A stretch of DNA of 20,884 nucleotides. Source: Scatosoma sp045660225. GTDB taxonomy: Bacteria; Bacillota; Clostridia; Christensenellales; Borkfalkiaceae. The translations under genes were made by a program, and so were the position numbers. The stretch lies in assembly GCA_045660225.1 (NCBI GenBank), contig JAZRDK010000057.1, positions 1 through 20,884 of the forward strand, given 5' to 3'. Positions 14,104 through 20,193 of this stretch are shown piece after piece; positions within the stretch are counted from its first letter, which is position 1, and every line of letters begins with the position of its first letter. The notes under the pieces are model-generated. The model saw nothing but the letters and a program-made list of their open reading frames with translations. It was not told where the DNA came from and made no database searches.

Positions 14104-14196
14104 AGTAGCGGACGCGCCATGGTCGCCGCAGGAAAATCTCCTTTCGTCCACCGACAACGTCCCGTTCGGTGGCACTTCACGCGCCGTGGCTACTCT
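14104..14196 (-). promoter_or_regulatory. Tetrahydrofolate (THF) riboswitch aptamer
   Basis: The leader RNA reads GAGTAGC...GCGCGTGAAGTGCC...GGGACGTTGTC...GACGAA...GCGTCCGCTACT. The order GAGTAG, CGCGT(G/T)AAGTG, GGGA(C/T)GT, then GCRTCCGCT closing onto the 5' GAGTAGC matches the THF riboswitch consensus from Clostridia. P1 is AGTAGC/GCTACT. A second arm is CCACCGA/TCGGTGG. It sits between the promoter at 14207-14235 and a folate-type ECF S component, as known examples do. Confidence 0.92.
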
Positions 14197-14206
14197 AATT
14201 ACCTTT

Positions 14207-14235
14207 ATTATACGCCCACGCACGAAAAATAGCAA
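14207..14235 (-). promoter_or_regulatory. Promoter of the THF riboswitch/folT unit
   Basis: Minus strand: TTGCTA (14235-14230), 17-nt spacer, TATAAT (14212-14207). Transcription would start just upstream of the aptamer. Confidence 0.75.
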
Positions 14236-14288
14236 GCGTTTGAAGAAGAAAAACGCATATTTTTTTTACGCTTAACCAAAATAAGGCT

Positions 14289-14975
14289 ATGGGTCTTATC
14301 TTTATCCGTACCATCTGCATTTTCGTCGCCGTGTTTATCGTCATGCGACTTATGGGCAAACGCCAAATCGGCGAAATGCAACCGTATGAACTCGTCATTA
14401 CTCTGTTGATTGCGGAAATCGCGTGTATTCCGATGGAAGACAATTCCATCCCCCTACTCTACGGCTTTATCGCCATTTTAACCATCTACTTTTTGCACCA
14501 AATCGTTTGTCTAATCGACCTAAACGTACGCGCAAGCAAGACGGTTTTAAGCGGTTCGCCAAGCGTGGTTATGAACAAGGACGGCATCGACGACGCCCAG
14601 CTGAAAAAAAACAATCTCGACGTGTCAGACCTAATTGAAAGCCTGCGCGTCGAAGGTTATTTTGCCTTAGACGCCATCCTTTACGCTTTGTACGAATCGA
14701 GCGGTACGTTTTCCGCGCTACCAAAGCCCGATTATCAAAAACTGCAAACGTCCCTGCCCGTTACCATCGTCGACGAAGGTAAGTTCGATGAGAAAAATAT
14801 AGAGCTTACGGGGCGCGACAAAGCGTATTATTTGGACGTTATACGGGCGCACGGTTGCGATGCATTAGACAAAGTGTTGGTTTTGACGGTGGACGGAAAC
14901 GGAAAAGCGTACCTGCAAATCAAAGGCAAACCGTACGCCGTTTTACAGCTAGGCTGGGAAAAACGGTTGTGGTAA
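14289..14975 (+). CDS. DUF421 (YetF-like) membrane protein
   Basis: A 228-residue protein with about three N-terminal membrane segments (residues 1-75), containing MRLMGKRQIGEMQPYELVIT, the conserved signature of the DUF421/YetF family, followed by a soluble domain from about residue 80 to the end. Bacillus members such as YetF and YrbG are linked to spore or membrane functions, without a defined biochemical role. The C-terminal half (SGSPSVVMNKDGIDDAQL, then LDVSDLIESLRVEGYF) matches the family's cytoplasmic domain. ATG at 14289 has AAGG at a short distance. It is divergent from the folT unit and followed 12 nt later by the DUF4363 gene, a common pair. Confidence 0.93.
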   Translation: MGLIFIRTICIFVAVFIVMRLMGKRQIGEMQPYELVITLLIAEIACIPMEDNSIPLLYGFIAILTIYFLHQIVCLIDLNVRASKTVLSGSPSVVMNKDGIDDAQLKKNNLDVSDLIESLRVEGYFALDAILYALYESSGTFSALPKPDYQKLQTSLPVTIVDEGKFDEKNIELTGRDKAYYLDVIRAHGCDALDKVLVLTVDGNGKAYLQIKGKPYAVLQLGWEKRLW

Positions 14976-14987
14976 AGGAGCAAAATT

Positions 14988-15365
14988 ATGATAAAAACGA
15001 TTATCAGTATCGTCGTTTCCTTCGCCGTCATTTTTGGGTTGTCGGCGTACGAAATCTATTTCGTCAACCAGCGTTTCGACGAATTTTACACCATCGTCAA
15101 GTCGTTACACCAAAAAACCGAGCAACAAACGGCGACCTATGAAGACGGTGTCGCCGTGCAAACGTACTGGCGCGAACAAAAGCACGTCTTGCACGTATGG
15201 TTGCCACATACGCTGTTGCAAGAAACGGATTACCACTTAGACGAAGTCGTCGGACTTCTGTACACGGGACAATACGAAAGCGCGTTGCCAAAACTTGAAG
15301 TTGTTTTGGGCTTAGCGCAAGAAATCCCCCGCTCGTACGAACTGCATCTTGGCAACGTTTTTTAA
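14988..15365 (+). CDS. DUF4363 family protein
   Basis: A 125-residue protein with one N-terminal membrane anchor (IISIVVSFAVIFGLSAYEIY, about residues 5-24), no lipobox, and an outside helical domain with W-x-E near residue 61 and repeated leucines. This is the pattern of DUF4363 proteins, which are typically encoded right after a DUF421 gene; function is unknown. The ribosome site AAAGGAG lies 8 nt before ATG. It starts 12 nt after the DUF421 stop and ends just before a shared terminator. The orientation (N-in, domain outside) is predicted from the short basic N-terminus. Confidence 0.85.
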   Translation: MIKTIISIVVSFAVIFGLSAYEIYFVNQRFDEFYTIVKSLHQKTEQQTATYEDGVAVQTYWREQKHVLHVWLPHTLLQETDYHLDEVVGLLYTGQYESALPKLEVVLGLAQEIPRSYELHLGNVF

Positions 15366-15370
15366 CAAAA

Positions 15371-15404
15371 AAAGGGAGTCAACCCGTACCTGGGTGCTCC
15401 CTTT
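15371..15404. terminator. Bidirectional intrinsic terminator
   Basis: Stem AAAGGGAG/CTCCCTTT (15371-15378 with 15397-15404) extended by ACCC/GGGT inside. T-rich on both sides (TTTCTTCTTTT plus; CCCTTTTTTTG minus). It serves the DUF421/DUF4363 unit and the converging 116-aa gene. Confidence 0.88.
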
Positions 15405-15418
15405 CTTCTTTTCATTTG

Positions 15419-15769
15419 TTATACCAAGCCGTACGCGGTGATGATTTTTACCGTCGCGTCAAAGATATTTTTCACAAATTTCTTTACCGCCGTTTCCGCC
15501 GTTGCATCGTTTTTCCCTTCTGCGCTTTGCATCATCACAACGGACGCGTTGAAGTTTTTCACAATGCATTGCATTTCGTCGTCGATTGCCGTGTACGCGT
15601 CTTCTTCGCCGACGCTTTGGATTTTATACATCTCTTCCACGACGTCGTTCATATCGTATAAAAACTCGATATTCCCCGTCTTCAAAACACTCGCCGACAA
15701 ATTGTTCAATCCTGCCAACAACTCGATAAAGCGTTGCAGTTGTACGTTGCCTTCTAATTCCGTCGCCAT
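15419..15769 (-). CDS. Protein of unknown function (116 aa) coupled to the pyrophosphorylase
   Basis: I do not recognise a family. The sequence looks all-helical: RFIELLAGLNNLSASVLKTG, then a long acidic helix DMNDVVEEMYKIQSVGEEDA, then a region with VVMMQSAEGK and a final helix KKFVKNIFDATVKIITAYGLV. It has one Cys (CIV) and no signal peptide or clear TM segment. Its ATG overlaps the stop of the pyrophosphorylase gene by 1 nt (TAATG), so it should be made by reinitiation in fixed ratio with that enzyme. A role as a small partner of the enzyme is a reasonable but untested guess. It ends at the bidirectional terminator. Confidence 0.78.
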   Translation of the reverse strand: MATELEGNVQLQRFIELLAGLNNLSASVLKTGNIEFLYDMNDVVEEMYKIQSVGEEDAYTAIDDEMQCIVKNFNASVVMMQSAEGKNDATAETAVKKFVKNIFDATVKIITAYGLV

Positions 15770-16998
15770 TACAGTTCAAACCCGTTACCTTTCAAAAGTT
15801 CACGCGCGGATTCTACGCTGTCTACACCCGTCTTGTTTTTAATAGGCGCAAATTCCTTTTCGCGGACGACTTCAAAAGGAAGTACACTGCCCATCAGCTT
15901 AATCAGGTCGACGGCAAGCGCTTCAAACTTCTTACCGTTTTCCTTTTCAGGCTTTCTCGTAACGCCGTCTTCGCAAAGACACTCGATTTTCTTTTCAACG
16001 ATGTGGATAGGAATTTTCTTGTTGACGATTTCTTCCAACTTAGCAAGATTGAAAAGGTAGTTCATAATAACGCCGTAGCAATATTCCAAATTGCCGTTTG
16101 CGTCTTTTTGGTTTGCCATTTCATCCGTGAGTTCGTAATATTCAATGATATCGGGCTTGTCGCCGTCCATACAAAGCACGCCTACTTTTTCGTAGGGATT
16201 CGTTTTGCAAATAACCTTCGCGCCACAGTTTACACGATTTGCAATCGTCGCGCCAAGGAATACGGGGTCTGCAATACGTTGAAGGACGTTGTCAACCGCA
16301 TAGATATTCAACCACTCTACACCGCGTGCGTGCAAATCTTCGCAAAGCCCTGCCTTTTGCAAGGACGCAAACCAACCGCCGTTGCCGTTGGGCGAAAGCG
16401 CGGGCGTGTCCTTCGTTTCCAAAATAATTTTGCCGTCGAAGTCAACTGCAGGCGCCATTTCCTGCTTAAAGAATTTCACGTCCGCTTCGGGATAGCCGAA
16501 GAAGTCGTGTTCCTCCCAAAACGACGTCGTTTGCTCGTGGTTCTTGTCGCTGGTCATAATATACAAAGGCACAATCACGCCACATTTTTCGCAAACGGAT
16601 TTTAAGTGTTTCATTTGCATTTCGAAAATGTACAAGGGCTTGGTTACGCCGATGTCGTACGCGCCTTTCGGCCCGTCTACGCCAAGACGCGTGCCCATAC
16701 CGCCTGCAAGCAATACGGCGGCAACCTTACCTGCCTTAATCGCTTCTACGCCAACCGTTTCGTATTCGTCGATGCGCTTTTCGATATCCGCAAGACGCAA
16801 ACCGTCGATGGGGGTAATCACGCGGTCTTTACCACTCATATCTACGGGGTTTTTGAGTGCGTCTTCAAATTCCCAGTTGATTTTGGCGATGGAAGAAAGC
16901 AAGTTTTGTTTGCCGTTTTCGTCCAACTCGTCATAGTATTTAAGAAGTTGCATTTGCCCTTTTTGTTCAAGCAACGCTTTCGCCTGTTCGTAATTCAT
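15769..16998 (-). CDS. UDP-sugar pyrophosphorylase, eukaryote-type UDPGP family (UDP-GlcNAc pyrophosphorylase-like)
   Basis: A 409-residue enzyme expected to make a UDP-sugar from UTP and a sugar-1-phosphate. The nucleotide loop LAGGMGTRLGVDGPKG (97-112), followed by YDIGVTKPLY, is that of the AGX/UAP1 branch (UDP-GlcNAc or UDP-GalNAc) and not that of bacterial GalU or GlmU. PLYIMTSDKNHEQTTSFWEE and SPNGNGGWFASL are further family signatures. The frame stays open to 17049; the ATG at 16998 has AAGGAGAAGG upstream and gives the normal N-terminus (MNYEQAKALLEQKGQ). UDP-glucose cannot be excluded as product. A phosphohexomutase gene lies 3.2 kb away, in another unit. Confidence 0.92.
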   Translation of the reverse strand: MNYEQAKALLEQKGQMQLLKYYDELDENGKQNLLSSIAKINWEFEDALKNPVDMSGKDRVITPIDGLRLADIEKRIDEYETVGVEAIKAGKVAAVLLAGGMGTRLGVDGPKGAYDIGVTKPLYIFEMQMKHLKSVCEKCGVIVPLYIMTSDKNHEQTTSFWEEHDFFGYPEADVKFFKQEMAPAVDFDGKIILETKDTPALSPNGNGGWFASLQKAGLCEDLHARGVEWLNIYAVDNVLQRIADPVFLGATIANRVNCGAKVICKTNPYEKVGVLCMDGDKPDIIEYYELTDEMANQKDANGNLEYCYGVIMNYLFNLAKLEEIVNKKIPIHIVEKKIECLCEDGVTRKPEKENGKKFEALAVDLIKLMGSVLPFEVVREKEFAPIKNKTGVDSVESARELLKGNGFEL

Positions 16999-17028
16999 AA
17001 AAACCTTCTCCTTGTTTTCATTTTCTAT

Positions 17029-17057
17029 ATTGTACCAAATCCGCGCCACGATTGCAA
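17029..17057 (-). promoter_or_regulatory. Promoter of the UDP-sugar pyrophosphorylase unit
   Basis: Minus strand: TTGCAA (17057-17052), 17-nt spacer ending TGG, TACAAT (17034-17029). The leader to ATG (16998) is about 25 nt. Confidence 0.8.
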
Positions 17058-17147
17058 TACTTTTTTTAGATTTTCTATTAGAAATTCTTTCTTTGTTTTG
17101 TCTTATTCTTTCTCTTGAAAAAATCGAGAAAGATTTCCATTTCCCCC

Positions 17148-17176
17148 TTTACTTTTTCCATCGAATATGTTATATT
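17148..17176 (+). promoter_or_regulatory. Promoter of the HIRAN-like gene (leaderless arrangement)
   Basis: TTTACT (17148-17153), 17-nt spacer, TATATT (17171-17176), then GTATAT and ATG at 17183. No Shine-Dalgarno sequence is possible between them. Confidence 0.65.
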
Positions 17177-17182
17177 GTATAT

Positions 17183-17596
17183 ATGAGCATATCGACACGT
17201 TTACACAACTTTTTCTTCAAGCGTCGTTTGAAGAAATCGGGGCTGAAATTCCCCTTACAGCGACGGCTTCACGGCGTAAAAAGCGCGGATAGGCAAGGCG
17301 CGCTTTTGCAATGCGAGCCTGGGGACGAACTGCAATTCGTTCACGTCCCCTTAAAGGCGTTTCCGCACAATACGTACGCATACAGCGTGCCGTTAAACCG
17401 CGTGCTTGGATACCTGGACGAAGACACGGCGAAGGCGCTTTTGTACGTGTTTGGGCAAGGGTTTTGTTTGGACGGCGAAATGAAAACGCTTATCGGTGGC
17501 GAACCGTACAAGTACGTGGGTTGTATCGTGCGCGTCTTCGACGGCAAGTCGATGATGTCGGACGTGGACGATTTTCGTCCCCTTCACGGCGAATAA
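17183..17596 (+). CDS. Small HIRAN-like domain protein
   Basis: A 137-residue protein with a basic N-terminal stretch (FFFKRRLKKSGLKF, about residues 11-24), then a HIRAN-like domain: GVKSADRQGALLQCEPGDEL, a strand HVPLKAFPHNTYAYSV with the 'N-x-x-A' pattern, and RVLGYLDEDTAKAL, close to the 'IGYLPxxxA' strand of HIRAN. HIRAN domains bind DNA ends or stalled forks in eukaryotic helicases; small stand-alone bacterial versions have no known role. The frame stays open upstream to 17012, but the promoter is inside that part, so ATG at 17183 is preferred. It ends in a terminator shared with the converging ECF gene. Family assignment is moderate. Confidence 0.72.
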   Translation: MSISTRLHNFFFKRRLKKSGLKFPLQRRLHGVKSADRQGALLQCEPGDELQFVHVPLKAFPHNTYAYSVPLNRVLGYLDEDTAKALLYVFGQGFCLDGEMKTLIGGEPYKYVGCIVRVFDGKSMMSDVDDFRPLHGE

Positions 17597-17624
17597 AAAA
17601 AGGCTTGGTTACAAGCCTTTTTTT
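17595..17624. terminator. Bidirectional intrinsic terminator overlapping the 3' end of the cobalamin ECF gene
   Basis: A perfect 13-bp stem AAAAAAAGGCTTG/CAAGCCTTTTTTT (17595-17607 with 17612-17624), loop GTTA. It serves both the HIRAN-like gene and the minus-strand ECF gene, whose stop codon TAA (17611-17609) lies in the loop. Confidence 0.93.
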
Positions 17625-18154
17625 ACGATTTCTAATCCCTTTACAATCGGTAAAAATAGCACGGAAACGCTGACCGCCGTACACGCCGTTTGTATGCCCA
17701 TAAACGGTAGCGACGACATAAAATAGAGTTTTGCCGTTTTGCCCGTGTACCCGTACCAAAGGACGTTTAACAAATTGTCCGTCATCGTGAAACAAATCGT
17801 GCCAAAACACGCGCATACGACGATAAGCCAAAGCGCCTTCGGCGCGTTTTTTATTTTCGAGCCTAAAAACCCAAACCCAAACGCCAAAGCGCTAAAGTAC
17901 ACGACGTACAAAACCAACACCGTCGGATGCACGCCGAAGACGAACTGTCTAAGCAAGGAAAACGCCGTCGCCGCAACCATGCCCCTGCCCTTTCCAAAAA
18001 TAAAAGCGTAGGAAACGAACAAAACGGTGACGAGTTCGACGCCGGGCACGAAGGACAAAACGAGTTGTACCGCAAGGACAAGCGCAACGAAAACCGCCAA
18101 AAAAGCGCACTCTTTTGCGACGTGTTTTTTTTCAAATTTGCCAACGTTTTTCAT
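17609..18154 (-). CDS. ECF transporter S component, probable cobalamin specificity
   Basis: A 181-residue membrane protein with about six hydrophobic segments and a charged N-terminus (MKNVGKFEKKHVAKE). The segment SFVPGVELVTVLFVSYAFIFG is typical of vitamin ECF S components; such proteins bind a vitamin and use shared EcfA/EcfA'/EcfT energising units. Substrate assignment rests mainly on context: it is the second gene (11-nt gap) behind a cobalamin riboswitch and a lipoprotein with a DUF4430 (transcobalamin-like) domain. TMTDNLLNVLWYGYT near residue 125 is a distinct loop. Its last codons, KKGL and stop, form one arm and the loop of the terminator. Confidence 0.85.
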   Translation of the reverse strand: MKNVGKFEKKHVAKECAFLAVFVALVLAVQLVLSFVPGVELVTVLFVSYAFIFGKGRGMVAATAFSLLRQFVFGVHPTVLVLYVVYFSALAFGFGFLGSKIKNAPKALWLIVVCACFGTICFTMTDNLLNVLWYGYTGKTAKLYFMSSLPFMGIQTACTAVSVSVLFLPIVKGLEIVKKGL

Positions 18155-18165
18155 GTCTTACCTTC

Positions 18166-18621
18166 TTAAAACGACCAGTACGTATACGACCAAACGTAAT
18201 ATTCGCCTTCCTTCACGACAAGCGAGCTTGCGCCAAGCGACGCCTGCCCGTACGTCTTGCCCTCGTATTCCACAGCGCCGAATTCCGTACTGGAAAATTC
18301 CGTATCCGACGTATATAGCATCCAACTGTACCCCGACGTCGTTTCCGACGTTTCTTCCTTGCCGTTGATAGACGTAACGTACGCGCCGTACATACCGCTG
18401 ACGGACGTGAACTCGATTTCGCCTTTCTCTTTCAAGCCGTTCAACGCGCTGAGCGCAGTCGCGTCTTCGTCCGCCTCCATAACCTTTATCACCACCATCG
18501 TATCGGTAACTTTTTCCAAAACGACTTGTTTCGTTTGCCCGTCTTTACAACCTGCAAACCCAAAAAGCGTAACCACCAACGTCAACAAGACGCAAAGCCA
18601 TGCACTCACCTTTGTTTTCAT
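18166..18621 (-). CDS. Lipoprotein with DUF4430 (transcobalamin-like) domain
   Basis: A 151-residue surface lipoprotein. The signal peptide is MKTKVSAWLCVLLTLVVTLF with a lipobox GFAGC (Cys25). The mature part contains LSALNGLKEKGEIEF, a 'G-x-Y-x-x-Y-V-T-S-I-N-G' strand, SGYSWMLYTS and VKEGEYYVWSYTYW, which is the DUF4430 pattern related to the beta domain of transcobalamin and intrinsic factor. Binding of a corrinoid at the cell surface and hand-over to the ECF S component encoded next is the likely role (inferred). The frame is open to 18741, but the riboswitch terminator lies inside; ATG at 18621 has AGGAG upstream. Maturation would need Lgt and LspA encoded in this window. Confidence 0.87.
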   Translation of the reverse strand: MKTKVSAWLCVLLTLVVTLFGFAGCKDGQTKQVVLEKVTDTMVVIKVMEADEDATALSALNGLKEKGEIEFTSVSGMYGAYVTSINGKEETSETTSGYSWMLYTSDTEFSSTEFGAVEYEGKTYGQASLGASSLVVKEGEYYVWSYTYWSF

Positions 18622-18642
18622 AATCAAGCTCCTAAAAAAATT

Positions 18643-18668
18643 CCGAACGGCAATTTCCTGCCGTTCGG
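18643..18668 (-). terminator. Riboswitch-controlled intrinsic terminator in the cobalamin leader
   Basis: A perfect 10-bp stem CCGAACGGCA/TGCCGTTCGG (18643-18652 with 18659-18668), 6-nt loop, then AATTTTTTT on the minus strand, just before the lipoprotein ribosome site. An upstream near-copy with GGCGGTTCG (about 18684-18692) could pair with CGAACGGC as an imperfect antiterminator. Confidence 0.88.
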
Positions 18669-18751
18669 ACAAAGTACGTGAAAACGAACCGCCATTTCCT
18701 GCGGTTTCTTCGCGCCTTTTCCGCCCACCGCAGAAAATCACCTTCTAAAAT

Positions 18752-18940
18752 GCAGGGCAGGTCTCCCGACTTACAACGCCGTGTGCGCGCTTTCAACGCG
18801 TACCTGCCTACCCCTTCCCATCAAAATACAGTGGGGCAAACTCGACGTTCTTACGGTTACGGGGGTAGTAGAGCAACGCTTGAAAAAAGCTTTCTCGTTT
18901 CCCTATTAAACGACTTTTCAAAAAGCCGTACCGTGCATTT
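18752..18940 (-). promoter_or_regulatory. Cobalamin riboswitch aptamer
   Basis: Characteristic elements occur in order on the minus strand: AATAGGGAAAC (about 18907-18897), GCCCCACTGTA (about 18837-18827), GATGGGAAGGGG, GGCAGG, and the B12-box-like AAGTCGGGAGACCTGCC near the 3' end (18772-18756). The 5' boundary is approximate. It is followed by an intrinsic terminator and an uptake operon, the usual arrangement for B12-repressed transport genes. Confidence 0.93.
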
Positions 18941-18958
18941 GTATTCGGTTGTGATTAG

Positions 18959-18987
18959 ATTATAATACCTTACAAAAACAATGTCAA
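18959..18987 (-). promoter_or_regulatory. Sigma-A promoter of the cobalamin uptake operon
   Basis: Minus strand: TTGACA (18987-18982), 17-nt spacer, TATAAT (18964-18959), a full consensus promoter placed 20 nt upstream of the aptamer. Confidence 0.93.
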
Positions 18988-18990
18988 GCA

Positions 18991-19017
18991 AAAAACGGCG
19001 CAAAGTACGCCGTTTTT
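18991..19017 (-). terminator. Intrinsic terminator of the DegV gene
   Basis: Stem AAAAACGGCG/CGCCGTTTTT (18991-19000 with 19008-19017), 7-nt loop, followed by T on the minus strand. It begins 3 nt after the DegV stop codon and ends 3 nt before the -35 of the cobalamin operon. Confidence 0.9.
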
Positions 19018-19020
19018 CGT

Positions 19021-19926
19021 TTATACAAGCGACGAGAACAACTCGCTACGCGTCCTTTCCGAAAGCCACGCGCAGGACACCGAACCAGGACCTACGTGCG
19101 AGCCGATGACGGGCCCCATAATGGTGATTTCAGGCACAACGCCGTACGTTTTTTCTATAAGCGACGCAAGCTCTTGCGCGCCACCGTAATTGTTCGTATG
19201 CACGACGACGATTTTCCCTTCGTCCGTCAAGGGTGCAAGGCGTAAATGGTCGACAACACGCGAGAACGCCTTTTTCATACCCTTGCATTTTTCCAAGGTT
19301 TTCAGTTTTCCTTCTTCGTCGAACGCAAGCATCGGCTTGATATTTAGCATCGTGCCGAAGGTTGCGGACATAGCGGACACGCGTCCGCCCTTCTTCAAAT
19401 AAAACAAATCGCTTGGGATAATGCAATGTTGGACGTTTTGGCGAATTTTCATAATATATTCGTACGTTTCCTTCGCCGACATACCCTTATCCCTACAATC
19501 CGTGGCAACCGACGTTAAAAGCCCTTGCCCCACCGTCGCCGTCAACGGGTCTACCGCGTAAACCGTGAAGTTTGGATAGCTTGCCTTGACTTCTTCCGCC
19601 GCCTGCACGGTCAGCGTAATCGTCGTTGCAAGCCCCGACGAAATGGTGAAATGCACGACGTCTTTCACGCCTGCCTTCGCCATGTTTGTAAAGTGCTGGA
19701 TATGCGCCTCGTAATTGAGTTTCGCCGTGCGCGGAAAATAGCCTGCGCTTACTTTTTCATAAAAGGCGACGTATTCTTCTTCCTTTTCAAAACTGTCTTC
19801 CCCAAGTTCAATCGCGCCGTCCTTTTCCATCGTAAACGTCAACGGCACAAACCAAACGCCCCTTTCGTCACGATACGCTTTTTTCAAATCCGCCGTAGAG
19901 TCGGTGGATACGTCGAACAATTTCAT
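19021..19926 (-). CDS. DegV family fatty-acid-binding protein
   Basis: A 301-residue cytoplasmic protein of the DegV/FakB family, which hold a fatty acid for phosphorylation by the kinase FakA. Visible features are the start DVSTDSTADL, ISSGLATTITLTVQ near 94-107, KGGRVSAMSATFGTMLNIKPML near 180-200, and IMGPVIGSHVGPGSV near 270-284, with the conserved His in GSHVGPG. In the loop where many FakB proteins have T-S-Q, this one reads TAKLNYE (residues 67-73), so the fatty-acid contact may differ. Length is slightly above the usual 280. No fakA is in the window. It has its own promoter and terminator. Confidence 0.93.
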   Translation of the reverse strand: MKLFDVSTDSTADLKKAYRDERGVWFVPLTFTMEKDGAIELGEDSFEKEEEYVAFYEKVSAGYFPRTAKLNYEAHIQHFTNMAKAGVKDVVHFTISSGLATTITLTVQAAEEVKASYPNFTVYAVDPLTATVGQGLLTSVATDCRDKGMSAKETYEYIMKIRQNVQHCIIPSDLFYLKKGGRVSAMSATFGTMLNIKPMLAFDEEGKLKTLEKCKGMKKAFSRVVDHLRLAPLTDEGKIVVVHTNNYGGAQELASLIEKTYGVVPEITIMGPVIGSHVGPGSVSCAWLSERTRSELFSSLV

Positions 19927-19954
19927 ACGACACCCCTTTGTTTTCTTCTTTTTT

Positions 19955-19983
19955 ATTATAACGAGTTAAAAAATTCTTGTCAA
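19955..19983 (-). promoter_or_regulatory. Sigma-A promoter of the DegV gene
   Basis: Minus strand: TTGACA (19983-19978), 17-nt spacer, TATAAT (19960-19955). The ribosome site AAAGGGGTG precedes ATG at 19926. Confidence 0.92.
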
Positions 19984-20104
19984 TAGCGCAGGCGTTTTTC
20001 TTTGCAATTTTCACAAAAAAGTCATATTTCTTCCCACTTGGGCAACGCCGTGTTTTTTCTTACAAGAAAAACGCAAAAAAATCCGACTTTTTTCGGTAAA
20101 ATAC

Positions 20105-20133
20105 TTGAAAAAAGACGACGAAGTCGTTATAAT
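20105..20133 (+). promoter_or_regulatory. Promoter of the phosphohexomutase gene
   Basis: TTGAAA (20105-20110), 17-nt spacer, TATAAT (20128-20133). The spacer contains the 5-bp inverted repeat ACGAC-GAA-GTCGT (20115-20127), a possible operator. The divergent region 19984-20104 holds only A/T-rich sequence with weak inverted repeats. Confidence 0.85.
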
Positions 20134-20193
20134 AGAATAGGACTACCGTGGCAAGCGGTAAAACGCAAGAAAAAGACGACAAGGAGTCACCAA

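Noticed and set aside
20030..20075. CCCACTTGGG and TTTTTCTTACAAGAAAAA inverted repeats between degV and the phosphohexomutase
   Set aside because: Short, A/T-rich or imperfect; no consistent terminator or operator layout.
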